Shown piece by piece: positions 25,312 through 35,185 of a stretch of 64,000 nt of DNA; the first letter of the stretch is position 1; each line of letters starts with the position of its first letter. A program made the translations under genes and the position numbers. The notes under the pieces are model-generated. The model was not told where the DNA came from and did no database searches. It was given only the letters and a program-made list of their open reading frames with translations. Source of the stretch: Nymphaea colorata. Its lineage: Eukaryota > Streptophyta > Magnoliopsida > Nymphaeales > Nymphaeaceae. The stretch spans positions 10,083,672 through 10,147,671 of the forward strand of contig NC_045144.1 of NCBI RefSeq assembly GCF_008831285.2, read 5' to 3'.

Positions 25312-25804
25312 TGTATTGGTGCCCGGCATTTATTTTGAGAGCAACCCCACCAGAATTTTACAGCATGTTAAAACATCTAAGTGGTTCACTTGACCCACAA
25401 GCCTCCTTGCAGTTAACCTGGCCCCTCCAATCCCCACAAATCCAATAGGCTAACCTGACTCCAGCTGGACTGATCGTACTCAGCTCAGCCAGGAACCCAC
25501 GTCGAATCCTTTTCAGAAACCAGTTTCCTGGACTTACGGCCATTTCGTTCATGGCGGGGTGAAGCTTACTGGGAGATTAGTATCTTCCTCCTAACTCATT
25601 TACTTCTATTTCAGTCTTCTGATCTGCCATGGGTTCACCAGACCCTGGCCAAAACAACCCAACAGCCTTAAGAATGTCCAGGAGTTCTCAGGCCAAAAAC
25701 ACCAGAGTTCGACAGTTTTACCAATTCAAGAGAGAGAGTCAACGAAATACTTAACACCAGATTTTGGAAACTAGACTGTGCCGTTCCTATGCCATCTTTC
25801 TCCA
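25312..25804 (-). other. Probable 3'UTR/3' flank of the NYN gene
   Basis: Immediately downstream of the minus-strand stop. It has moderate GC for non-coding DNA here and no other gene similarity. No polyadenylation site can be fixed. Confidence 0.35.
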
Positions 25805-27481
25805 TCAAACAGACCTAAGACCACCGGAACCACTGACCATCAGAAACCTTCTCTTGGTTGTCTGTTCTTCGCAAATTTCTGCAACATCCTTTACTTTCTT
25901 GATGAGCTCCTCCAAACCATTCACACCAAAGCTCTGGTAGTTCAGTGACTTCTTGTACCTCTGCTCGTATAGTGCTTCAAAACTGCCCACCAGTATCCGG
26001 CAAGAATAGCTGACAAGAAGCTCTTGCAGTTCCTCCTTGAACCGATCCAGACAGGCATCTGCAACTGCTTTTATTGTAGAACCAACATTACCGACAGGGA
26101 TCTCTAGGTTCCTATCATCTTGTCCGCTCCCCCTTTCATCATCTGTTGATTCATCGGAGTAACAGCCCATGTTCTGAAATCCAGCACATAATAGCTCGTT
26201 CCCGTCGCAGCTGATGTTCTCTTCTCGTAAAATTCCTTTACCTTTTCTCTCCCTTCTTGAAGAACCTGCAGAAGGATTCAAAAATCTTTGGCTTCTTTCA
26301 GCAGATGAACCAAGTGTTACAAACTTTCGGTTTCCCTTCCCCTCCACAGTCACAGCATCAGCCATTTTCTTAAGAAGATCCACAAGCTTACAAGAACCAT
26401 ACTCAGAGACATATAATGGCCGGCCAAACATTTTTTGATATTCAGACGGCAAGCGGACCAGCTGCAAGCTGCCAGCTGATAACTCGAGCAGCTTCACAAT
26501 TTGGCCCTTCAGACCCTGAATATCACCTGGCTGCACCCAATGATCATGCTGCAATTCATTCAGGTCACTTGAAGCAGCCATGGGCATGTCATTTAGGACT
26601 GGGGGCAAACTCTGCGACCTTGAACCAGAACATTGTGGCAAACTGATAGCATTGCTGCTGTATTCAGACAATGAATGTGCAGCCCTTATAACATCTCTTG
26701 AAACATGACAAGATGCATCAAGATAGTACACTTGGCTGAAGTTTGACCTCATTGTGCATCCACTATTTGGTAAACCCTGATAGATGATCGACTCATCTTC
26801 TATTTGAGAATCAGGGTTCTCAGTCAAATGAGAAGGTAAGGCATGAAGGACATCTGCCCCATACACTGTATGGGACTTTGCAGGCATAAAGCCTTCCCCT
26901 CTGGCCACACTTGGCCAATCCCAGACAAATCTGCCTGCACTGCTCAAAGCAGAGGACACACTAACCTTAGCTGGGATGGCAAGGACGATTGTGTATCCAC
27001 GTTGGCCTAATATGTGCAAAGCTGGAGCAAAATCAACATCACCTGAAATCAACAAAATTGATGATGGAGGAGGATTGTCAAGAGCAAACAGAAACATGTC
27101 CACCAATATAGCCTTATCAGCAGCATCCTTTCGGCCATTAGGAACATCAACAAGTTTCACACCAGTTCTTTGGCAACCTTCTCTGAGTCGCCTGGGAAAA
27201 GCATTGAAATCACCATAGGCAGAGAAGTGAGTTACAGCTCCATTGACCACAGGGTGCAACCTTAATGCCATTCTGATGTTTCCAGCAACATCTTCTGGAC
27301 GCACATCATTAGGAACAGGGCAGTTCTCAATATCCCAAAGAATGGCAACAGGCCCCTGAGGAACCTTGCTTTGCTGATTGTTTGCAATAGACGGTGCCAT
27401 ATTAAAGTCTGCAATTTGGGAAAGACTGGGGCTCGAGCAATCAGGACAGGAAACCAAGGATGAACTGGCAGCTGAAGTCAT
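25805..27481 (-). CDS. NYN-domain protein with two LOTUS/OST-HTH modules (MARF1/limkain-b1-like)
   Basis: The frame is open from 27574 (589 codons), but the likely start is the Met at 27481 (558 aa): just upstream, at 27494, is a pyrimidine-rich stretch ending in CAG, a good splice acceptor that leaves 12 nt of 5'UTR. Numbering from 27574, the NYN (PIN-like RNase) domain spans about 76-220. It has acidic residues at the expected places: WDIEN (Asp81), GRKDAADKAILVD (Asp150/153/159) and SGDVDF (Asp179/181). LOTUS module 1 is about 352-422 (LKGQIVKLLELSAGSLQL...), and a second is about 508-583 (FKEELQELLVSYSCRILVGS...). A basic/acidic linker (about 425-490) joins them. Family knowledge suggests an RNA-binding endoribonuclease; the plant substrate is not known to me. 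No frame break is seen. Confidence 0.88.
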   Translation of the reverse strand: MTSAASSSLVSCPDCSSPSLSQIADFNMAPSIANNQQSKVPQGPVAILWDIENCPVPNDVRPEDVAGNIRMALRLHPVVNGAVTHFSAYGDFNAFPRRLREGCQRTGVKLVDVPNGRKDAADKAILVDMFLFALDNPPPSSILLISGDVDFAPALHILGQRGYTIVLAIPAKVSVSSALSSAGRFVWDWPSVARGEGFMPAKSHTVYGADVLHALPSHLTENPDSQIEDESIIYQGLPNSGCTMRSNFSQVYYLDASCHVSRDVIRAAHSLSEYSSNAISLPQCSGSRSQSLPPVLNDMPMAASSDLNELQHDHWVQPGDIQGLKGQIVKLLELSAGSLQLVRLPSEYQKMFGRPLYVSEYGSCKLVDLLKKMADAVTVEGKGNRKFVTLGSSAERSQRFLNPSAGSSRRERKGKGILREENISCDGNELLCAGFQNMGCYSDESTDDERGSGQDDRNLEIPVGNVGSTIKAVADACLDRFKEELQELLVSYSCRILVGSFEALYEQRYKKSLNYQSFGVNGLEELIKKVKDVAEICEEQTTKRRFLMVSGSGGLRSV

Positions 27482-28562
27482 TAGTGCTCCAACCTGAACT
27501 TCTATTAGGTCAGGCAAACAGAAAACTGAATCAGGATTGCATTGGAGGAAAGCCACAAGAAAAAGGTCAATCAATATAAACAGTAAAGATGGAAGGTAGG
27601 ATTTTTTTGCAACAGGTACAGAAGTGTATAATAATTATCATGCATGCAGCGATAAACAGAGTTTTAAACGGCAAGGTTTTTCTCGAGTATACAGCGAGCT
27701 TGAAAAAAAAAAGGGAAAAAATATGATAAAGTTTTAGAATTTTAAAAAACTAAAAATAAGAGAAAAATAAAATAAGTGAAAAACTAATAACACAAACATC
27801 TAAAGATAAACAGATTTGCAACAAATAAAAAATAGAAAATGAAAAAAAAATTGTTTGACATTAAAAAACTGAAAAAAGTGAAAAAAAACTGGAAAAAACG
27901 TGAAAAAAACACTTTTTTTAACTTTTTTTTTCAAAAAAACGCATTTTTTAAGGTTTTAAACAGACAGTTAATTTATCTCATTTTTTCGCATTTTTTTCGA
28001 AAAAAATGTGTTTTCTGCGACTATGATTAACAGATAGAGATATTTAAGTGTGTCCTAGTGGCTGATGAAAACCACTGACTCGATAACAATGAAGAAAACA
28101 AACCTCAAACATGCCGACTATACTTTCTTGAAACAAATAAACTGCAATTTGGATTCTGAATGAAAGCGGACCTATATGGCGCTAAAATACTGAGGCCACC
28201 TTTTTCAAGCTCTTTATGCTCATTTCTCTGTAGTTAATGCATCTGCTCATGCTCAATGCTGATTCCTCATTGTCAGCAACAAGACTTGTTATAGTTGGAA
28301 CGGAGGTTAAAAATGGATCTACGTGCATATATTTGTCCTCATAATATTTCTTAATCAAATGGATCCTTAAACCCCAGCATTCGTCTTTCAGTTTTGGTTT
28401 TGAGATAGTAGAAACCACATCAAAATCTACCTCTGCCAAACTTGTTGGTTGAATGCTAGAGCTTATAAATAGACCAAGTGCTAAACTCTTAAAACATGCC
28501 AAACTTAAAACAAGAAGTGCATCAAGACATTAACTAGTTGACTTGAACAGATTTTCTCTATG

Positions 28563-28827
28563 GGGGCATCTGATTAAGGACCCATGTTAAACCCATGGTT
28601 ATGTCAAACTCCTGAATTCCAAACCATGGATTTAACATCCCCAATACCAAAATCTGTAGTCAGAGGGGGGAAGGTCTGACTTTAGATCCATGGATTAAAG
28701 AAGCAGGGAGGAATATGATCCACCATCTTTCAAAGAAGGGACCCATGATTCCCCTTGAAAACCCTGTATCCGAGATCTGGATCCCAAATAGCTTCTTATC
28801 TCAGATCAGGGACATCCAAATGCCCAA
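28563..28827. mobile_element. Tourist-like MITE candidate
   Basis: Left end GGGGGCATCTGATTAAGGA; right end, reversed, CTTGGGCATTTGGATGTCC. Inverted-repeat words also occur inside ('aacccatg...catgggt' type). Ends resemble the element at 11447-11687. Confidence 0.45.
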
Positions 28828-30525
28828 GAGTGATAATTCATTCATGTCCCAACACAGAGGAATGCTGAAGACATTTTCTTGATCCTCGCAAAGCCAGCTT
28901 CCTTTGTCTCAATGTCTTTTCTCATCTCCTCCCCAGCAGATGAAAATTGACGTATCTGACCATATAAAATCCACACAAACTTTCCGGAGTATAAGATTCA
29001 TCGGCACTTAGTCTAACATTATTTAAAAAAACAGTAAATTAGGCTGGTCTACAGGTTCAAATTAGCGTACTATTCTACTAGCTCTGGGTTGAAAAAGGCA
29101 GATTATACAATTTCACCTTCTGGCTTTTCTTAGGAACCTCAGCAAGGTATAAGTTCATTGCTTATCAATGCTTGTTGCACTCAGAACTATGCTATTGAAA
29201 AACTATTTATCATCAAAATAATTTTTCCAAAAAGGTACAGGCCACTTTCTTTTCTCATCAATGTCTCTTGCATTGACAACCATGCTATTGAAAAGCAATT
29301 ATTATCAAAGTAATCCTACCACAAATTTAGATATATCTTTCAGGATAGCCTAGTGTGATAGCCCTAATAGGACAACAACCACGCCTGTGAGCTTAATTTG
29401 CACGCAAGCATTAATATTTATAACAATTAATTTCTGTAAATTGTTCCCCAGCAATGTATCTAGTGAAAAATGGCGTTACTAATGTTAAACCATTCGTTGC
29501 AATTCAATGGGTTTGCTGTGAGACCAAGAGTGATGGACAGCACCAAAAGCTTTCAAAATGATCATTCCAGGCCAGAGCCCGGAAAAGAAAAAAAATGCAC
29601 TTCAAGATTCCGTTTGAATATTATCCCTTCAAAAGCATCATAAATTGCAAAAAAAATATCAAAAGAACAACATGAGAATCTGACCTCAATCAGGTGGCAA
29701 GACTAACATTCTTCTCATGTCTAACTAACATTAGTATTAGGGGTTAGTCTAGCTCCTATAAAGCTATGCAGATCTTGATATCATATCAGTTGTGATGTTC
29801 AACTGGAGATGCAAAATCTTCGTGTGCACCTGTAGTTGTGACGAGTACACCAAGGAGAGAATAGACTTAATCCTCACCAAAAAAACACTTCGATGAAAAA
29901 TCCCCTTGGCCGTGGATACTGTTGTTGTGCATGGATGATATGGGAGTGCTGCCTGTGAGTCACGACCAAAATCTCGTAATGGATGAACGTGAAAGGCAGG
30001 TGGTACCACAGGTTCTCAGTCATCTTCTCAAAAGCAACAACCATTCAGCTAAATAAACTGGTCACTCAAACATTTCGTCGACTAAAGCCAGAGAGAACGC
30101 ATACACACCAGCGAGAAAGATATATGTTGGATACAAAAGACTCATCCTCAATCTTATATGCACCTCGCTTACCAACTCGTTATACCAAATAACTAAATCC
30201 AATCAGACGTCACACCAACGGTGCGTCAATGAGATCGAAAGAATATATCCAAGCCATAAAACCCCAAAATTTTTTGTAACCAAAAAATAAAGGCCCTTCC
30301 ATAATCTCCTTACTGAAAAAAGAAAGGAAACCCAAAATCCAGTACAGCAAGCAGAACAACATCATTTAAGGAAAAGAAAGAAGGCGACGCTCCTCAACAA
30401 GAATATATCCAAGTCCAAGGAGAAAAAGAGAAAGAGATAATTTCTTCAATTGACATGCCCAGTTCGATTAAAAAGACAATCAGATCAAGTATGTCCGACA
30501 CAACGTACAAATGAAATCCATCAGA

Positions 30526-30580
30526 GTACGTGTGTGCGTGCGCGCGTGCGCGTGTGTATGAAAGAAAGAGAGAGAGAGCT
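30526..30580. repeat. Alternating purine-pyrimidine tract followed by (GA)n
   Basis: From 'acgtgtgtgcgtgcgcgcg' to 'gtgtgtatg', about 33 bp alternate purine and pyrimidine with many GC/GT steps, followed by (GA)n. This is a candidate Z-DNA-forming tract lying just inside the inferred 5'UTR intron. Confidence 0.7.
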
Positions 30581-30583
30581 CAC

Positions 30584-30760
30584 GGATCAAAGTTCGGATC
30601 CTCAGTGTCGACGAAAGCTTCGATTGTTAGTGAAAAGAACAGAGGAGGAGAGGAAAGAAAGAACAGGAGGAGGATAGCAAAGAACCAGAAGCAAACCCTA
30701 GAAGCTTACAGAGAGAAGGGGTTGAGGAAAGAGAGAGAGAAAGGAGAAAGGCGTGTAAAA
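30584..30760 (-). other. Putative 5'UTR exon of the NYN gene
   Basis: On the minus strand the block contains CTAGGGTTTGCTTC and CT-rich sequence typical of plant 5'UTRs, then ends GATCC before GTGAGC. An ATAAAAAT-like TATA candidate lies at about 30760-30775, suggesting transcription start near 30735. No coding is required of it. Assignment to the NYN gene is inference, as no other minus-strand gene follows. Confidence 0.45.
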
Positions 30761-31218
30761 TTTTTATTTTATTTTATTTTGGGTGGGAGGCGTTTCTCCG
30801 GGTCGACCCAAAGAATGACCAAGACGAAGGGATACGCAGCTGGTCAAAGAGTCCGGATCAAGCAGGAGGTGCGATCGGATTCGAATCTTGATCCTAGCTG
30901 ACCCGATACAAATAGCCCCATTTCCGACGATGGTTCGGGGCAGATATGCGGTCTACCTGGCCATAGAGGGTGTCAAATGCACCTTGGATCTGGAATTTTA
31001 TCCAGCTTCAGATATCCAAAATGCAGATTGAATCTAAATTACAATTCCAATAGATGTTTATCAATATCATGCGTGAGTGAGATATATTTCGAAAAAGCTG
31101 AATTCCCTTCTTTTTTTTTTTGGTTTATGGAATCCAAGGTCCCTACTTAAGAAAATCCTTACAGCCCAGCCAACTGGAGCCCTTCACTTGGTTAACCTCA
31201 ATAGAGCTCTCCAAGGTC

Positions 31219-31982
31219 ACAACCCACCTATATCACACAGATACTGGTACGATACGGTACGGGTATAGAGATACAGCAATTTTCAAATTTTTAAGGTACG
31301 TGGATACAGCTAATTTTATATTATCAAAAAATGATAAAATAAAAAAAAACAAAGAGAACGTTGCTTTTCCCATACAAATCGTGGGCTGTTATTGCTTCTA
31401 AGTTCTAATATTGCTTTTGCTTCTACGTTCTAATATTGCTCTTCTCATAGAAATCATGGACTCTTATTGCATAAAATCAAACATAAAATCAAACAGAAAA
31501 CCCACTTACAAAAAGAACCTCCAAGGAGAACCCAAAAACCTTCCGACCACTCATTCATGCAATTTTATGCAATAACATACAAAAATCACTCATTCATGCA
31601 AAGAGAACACAAAAACGTGGAAAAAAACCACCAAATAGAACATCCCCAAATCTAAGAACAGAAAAAAAACTCACTTACCTGTCCGTCGCTGGCTGCCGCC
31701 GGACACGACCGGACGTCGCAATCCGTCGTCGGAAGTTGTCACCGTCACCCGCCATCTTTGCCCACGATCTGCTGCAGCTGCATAAACCCTTATAGACCTC
31801 GTCGGGTGAAAGGGAGAAAGAAAAGTCGAAAATGCTGAAATCTGGTTTTCTTTAATGGGTTTTTTTTGTTCGGATCGGGTCTGACCCAAACCCGATCCAG
31901 ACGTATCCAAGGAGTATCCGTGTCGGAATTCCGATATCGGAGTATCGATAACCCACTTATCCGTGTAACATAACAACCCACC
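31219..31982. mobile_element. MULE-like element (31229-31972) with 10-bp target duplication
   Basis: Left end TATATCACACAGATACTGG and right end, reversed, TATGTTACACGGATAAGTGG form a degenerate TIR (TATRTYACACRGATA). Both flanks are ACAACCCACC, at 31219-31228 and 31973-31982, a 10-bp duplication typical of Mutator-like elements. The 744-bp interior has no transposase. Its right half is GC-rich and, on the minus strand, ends in a donor-like CGGACAG/GTAAGTGAG at 31671-31685, suggesting an exon-like or promoter segment. Confidence 0.8.
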
Positions 31983-32107
31983 AACCAGGGGCAAAGGCAG
32001 GGGCTTTGGCTTCAATTTTTTTTTTTTTTGCTTCCGCACTTGTTAAAATTTTGAAACTATAATTCAGTTTCCTCACAAAAAATCTTAGCTATGCTCCTAC
32101 CACCAAC
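31978..32107. mobile_element. hAT-type MITE (31986-32099) with exact 8-bp target duplication
   Basis: Starts CAGGGGCAAAGGCAGGGG and ends TTAGCTATGCTCCTA. Flanks CCACCAAC at 31978-31985 and 32100-32107 are identical. The left duplication overlaps the target duplication of the MULE-like element beside it, so this insertion landed at the edge of the older one or the reverse. Confidence 0.85.
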
Positions 32108-32289
32108 CGAGTCTCATGTAATAAGTGTCATAAATATTTCAAATGAGTTCTTAACAAACCTAATTAAGCTTATGCGGGTCAAGCATGCACGACCCGAGCT
32201 TGAGTCATTTTAATTTATCGAGTTTAATAATTGGACCAATATTCTGGTGCACGATTACTTGCTTACTGTTATCCAACTCCCTAGGTGGG

Positions 32290-32475
32290 GGGCTAAAAAT
32301 ATTTCTGTTTTCATAAACTTTTAAGTTTTTAATTATTTTTAATTAAAGATCAAACTTTTAACAGAGCTATGGAATATAATTTTTAAAAAATAAGAAAAAC
32401 ATTTTTTTAAAAATTTACATGTAAATAAAGAAAAATGAGGGCAGGGCCCCCTCTTGGCTCTGCCCTTGATTTGAT
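32290..32475 (-). mobile_element. hAT-type MITE relative, degraded
   Basis: Right end GGGCCCCCTCTTGGCTCTGCCCTTG is the GC-rich end of the family in reverse. The AT-rich body contains 'aaatttacatgtaaat', as in other copies. No target duplication is visible. Confidence 0.5.
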
Positions 32476-32530
32476 GGACAAGAATACTTGTCATCAGCCT
32501 ATAAGTATTATTGGATAACATATATACGGA

Positions 32531-32674
32531 TGGAGCCAGGGAGGGCCACGGCCCCTCCTCAAATTTTGAAAGAAAAACAAAAAAAAAAGAATTAGATGTA
32601 TAATTTTGAAAGTTCTTTAATTTGTCTCTACATAAATTCTAACCCAAAGAAGAAATGTGTAGCTCCGCCCGTGA
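32531..32674 (+). mobile_element. hAT-type MITE relative
   Basis: Starts ACGGATGGAGCCAGGGAGGG and ends GTGTAGCTCCGCCCGTG, with an AT-rich body containing 'ttagatgtataattttgaaag'. Ends match the family; no target duplication found. Confidence 0.55.
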
Positions 32675-33057
32675 AAAGCCAGATCCTAAATGAAGTACGA
32701 AAGCATTAACAAATAATGGAAATCTAAGAACCATGCTTTTGCAATCTGAGATTCATCCAAAATTTGTGCATCTTAGATCGAAACTAGGCCTGGGCGTCCG
32801 CCGGGCCGGGTTCGGGTCAAATATTTTTTTTATCGAGTTATCATTCTCTATGCCCGGCCCGGCCCGACGGCCCGTTAGGTCTTCCTTCTTCCGCCGCGCC
32901 CTCCCTCCCCTTTCTCATTTACCCGTTCGTCGTCGTCCAGCTTCGCTGGGTTCTTCCATGGCTGCCGTCAACAGCGTCGTCGTCCAAGTGCTAAGCAGAG
33001 TAGAATAGAAGAAGAAGAAGAAGAGGGAGAAGTGGAGGCAGAAGGGAAGAGCTATGT

Positions 33058-33150
33058 CGTTCTTGACCTCCTCCATTGACCTCCTCCATTGACGGGGTGG
33101 AGGATTTGTTGATCATCTTCTTGACCTCCTCCATTGACGGGGTGGAGGAT
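33058..33150 (+). repeat. 45-bp tandem duplication inside the captured exon
   Basis: 'ttcttgacctcctccattga' followed by 'cggggtggaggatttgttga' is present twice in a row with one or two differences, after a shorter partial copy. Confidence 0.85.
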
Positions 33151-33321
33151 TTCTTGATCATCTGCGGCCTGGTCCTGACGCAGCTCGTCCATAGTCTATG
33201 GATCGTTTTCGGTGTTCATGGGCAAGCTGCTGGCCATGGGCCTCGACCCCCTCTTCATTGTTATCACCGGTAGCCTCGTCACCGCCATTCTGCTCTCCCC
33301 ATTTGCTTTCATCATGGAGAG
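33106..33321 (+). pseudogene. Captured exon resembling exon 1 of a WAT1-related (EamA/MtN21) transporter
   Basis: Read with one single-base shift near 33216, the segment gives '[20 protein letters not shown]' then '[20 protein letters not shown]' and '[12 protein letters not shown]', and ends at a GT donor at 33322. This matches the first two membrane helices and the 'PFAFFFER' end of exon 1 in plant WAT1-related proteins. Similarity is judged by eye. Nothing of the later exons is present. Confidence 0.5.
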
Positions 33322-33476
33322 GTGACTTTCCCCTTAATTTGGTTTTTCCTTCCTTTGCTTTGATTTTTTTTTTTTCGTCTTTTTCGTTTGGGGATTTGAT
33401 TTCCATGCACAGAACGGGCCCATCTGCCTCCGTAGCCCTTCGCCCTTCCTCTACTGCCCTTCCTCTACTGTTTACG

Positions 33477-33633
33477 ATGGCTCGCACAAAGCAAACTGCC
33501 CACAAATCCACTAGGGGGGGAAGGCCCCCAGGAAGCAACTGGCCACCAAGGCCGCCTGAAAATCGTGCAGCGCTAGCGACCGGAGGAGCTAAGAAGCCTC
33601 ATAGGTTCAGGCCCAAAACCGTCGCCCTTTGGG
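33477..33633 (+). pseudogene. Captured histone H3 N-terminal fragment
   Basis: Starts ATG and reads [12 protein letters not shown], then in another frame [11 protein letters not shown], then a stop and KS, then back in the first frame [18 protein letters not shown]. This is the H3 tail through the start of the alpha-N helix, with at least two indels, one Arg-to-His change at the eighth residue after Met and one stop. It ends where H3 would continue 'REIRKYQ'. It lies inside the transposon at 32785-34013 and cannot make H3. Confidence 0.9.
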
Positions 33634-34013
33634 GTTGGAAATGGCGAAGATCACGTACATCACACACTTTGTTGCTGCATGGGAGAGCCACACTGAAAAT
33701 CTCCAGCGGAAGGAAGAGGTCAGGGAAGAAAGAAGAGGTCGGGGAAGGAAGGGAGCGGCGAAGCACAAGGCTGCCCTGGTCGCCATTCGGGAATGGAGGG
33801 AAGCCGATGGGGTCGTTTGCAGGGTGGAGAGCGGATGAGGAGGAGGGAGAGATGATCGTGTGGGCATCGGGCCAACCCGGCAAGACCCGGCCCAGCCCGC
33901 CAGTTAACAAAAACGGGCCGGGCTGGGCCTCGGGCATGGTCGACCAGGCCCGGTACGCGGCCCGGTATGGGGCCCGGTACGCGGCTCGGTACCCGGCTCG
34001 ATGCCCAGGCTTA

Positions 34014-34585
34014 GATCCAATCATGCAACCCAGGCTTGGCTCCTCCCCAAATAGGAAGTCAGCATGTCTTACATTTTCATCTTCCTTTCCCCCATTTGTC
34101 TCTTTTCTCCTTGAGCTTCACCTATAATTATAACGCCCTACCACAACAACAAAAATGACAATCATAGATGTTCAAAACCATTGCTCTATGGCGCCCAGTT
34201 TTCTGTCGCCAATGTGAACTTGTAACGGTGAAAATTCTGTTGCTAAAAATCTCATCTCTTAAACTAGTAGCGACAAAATTAACTGTCACTGTTTTTCTAT
34301 ACTTGTTGCAACGGCAGTTTCGGTCGCTTAAGTTTCCTTTTAGCAACTGAAGTAGCTACCTCTATTAAGTTCATACCTGTTTGATGCACATAAAAAACAA
34401 ACACTGTGCAATGCGGATTTTTTTTTTCCAAATTTGTATAGTTTTCCCCTGCAGCAACAAATACGGAGAATTTTCCGTACATTTTTCGTTGGATTCACAA
34501 AAACTTCCCATGCAAAAAAGTCAGACATAAAGGGGTCCGATTTTTTTCACGAAAAATTTCTTTGACTATTGCTTCGTCCCGTACA

Positions 34586-34590
<5 letters not shown>
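34014..34590. other. Intergenic, nothing recognised
   Basis: Short open frames on both strands without family similarity. Confidence 0.4.
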
Positions 34591-34662
<72 letters not shown>

Positions 34663-34691
34663 GGGCCTTCTTCCTCTTGTTGTGGTTGTTT

Positions 34692-34755
<64 letters not shown>

Positions 34756-34806
34756 AAGAGAGAGAGAGAGTTGGGCCTCCTTCCTCTTGTTGTGGTTTGT
34801 TTCTGC
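34588..34806. repeat. Duplicated microsatellite block (CT)n(TA)n / (TA)n(GA)n
   Basis: Two long (TA)n tracts (about 34606-34658 and 34696-34755) are each followed by the same 33-bp text, 'gttgggccttcttcctcttg' and onward, making a direct duplication with period about 110 bp. Confidence 0.85.
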
Positions 34807-34991
34807 TTCCTCTACAGCAGCGAGTTTTTCCTCAGCAATGGCTCCTCAACATAGGTTTCTTCCTCAGTGAATCAAGTTCACTTGCTTCCTACGTCACATC
34901 CAGTAGAGTCTTCTCCTCCTACTCCTCGTGTCTTTGTTTCCTCGTGCCAGCATTGGCATTTTAGTAGTGCTCCGACCATCGTTTTCATGTA

Positions 34992-35185
34992 CTTGACAAC
35001 AGGAGCGGAGGAGCACCTAGGCTGTGGCCCCACCCCAGCTAATTGAAAAAAAAAATACATTAAAAAATTTTAGTTGCATAATGTATTTTTTTGAATTCGG
35101 ATTTAGTTTGGCTCTACCCAAATAAGTTGGTTGGACCGTTTGGCCCGCCCTTGAAAAAAATCATCGCTCCACCCCTGCTTGACAA
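34992..35185. mobile_element. hAT-type MITE (35000-35177) with exact 8-bp target duplication
   Basis: Starts CAGGAGCGGAGGAGC and ends ATCGCTCCACCCCTG. Flanks CTTGACAA at 34992-34999 and 35178-35185 are identical. The 178-bp body has no coding. Confidence 0.9.

Larger units (their letters stand above)
27495..30583 (-). other. Inferred 5'UTR intron of the NYN gene
   Basis: Runs from a donor GTGAGC (GT at 30583-30582, minus strand) to the acceptor CAG at 27496-27494. It contains homopolymer-rich AT sequence (27700-28010), a MITE-like element at 28563-28827 and otherwise nothing recognised. A short open piece on the minus strand near 29885-30010, ending at a possible GTGAGG donor, could be an extra exon. 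The link between the two splice sites is inference. Confidence 0.4.
32785..34013. mobile_element. GC-rich gene-capturing DNA transposon (Pack-type, hAT-like)
   Basis: Left end TAGGCCTGGGCGTCCGCC and right end, reversed, TAAGCCTGGGCATCGAGC form TIRs, followed inward by GGGCCGGG/GGCCCGGTACGCGG subterminal repeats at both sides. Flanks GATCGAAA and GATCCAAT are similar but offset by one base, so the target duplication is doubtful. The interior holds a WAT1-like exon (33106-33321) and a histone H3 N-terminal fragment (33477-33633) in the same orientation, both frameshifted. No transposase is seen. Long open frames on both strands (33198-34127 plus, 33599-34024 minus) come from GC-rich repeats, not from a gene. 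Confidence 0.7.

Noticed and set aside
28182-28502. 106-codon minus-strand frame inside the inferred intron
   Set aside because: No family similarity and no consistent splice context; left as intron sequence.
31671-32039. 122-codon minus-strand frame
   Set aside because: Spans the border of the MULE-like element and the adjacent MITE; reads TIR sequence; no homology.
33599-34024. Minus-strand frame with [12 protein letters not shown] repeats
   Set aside because: Translation of the GGCCCGGTACGCGG subterminal repeats of the transposon, not a protein repeat.
33198-34127. Long plus-strand open frame (309 codons) across the GC-rich element
   Set aside because: It runs through TIR-side repeats and reads the H3 piece partly out of frame; GC-rich DNA has few stops. 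Not a gene.
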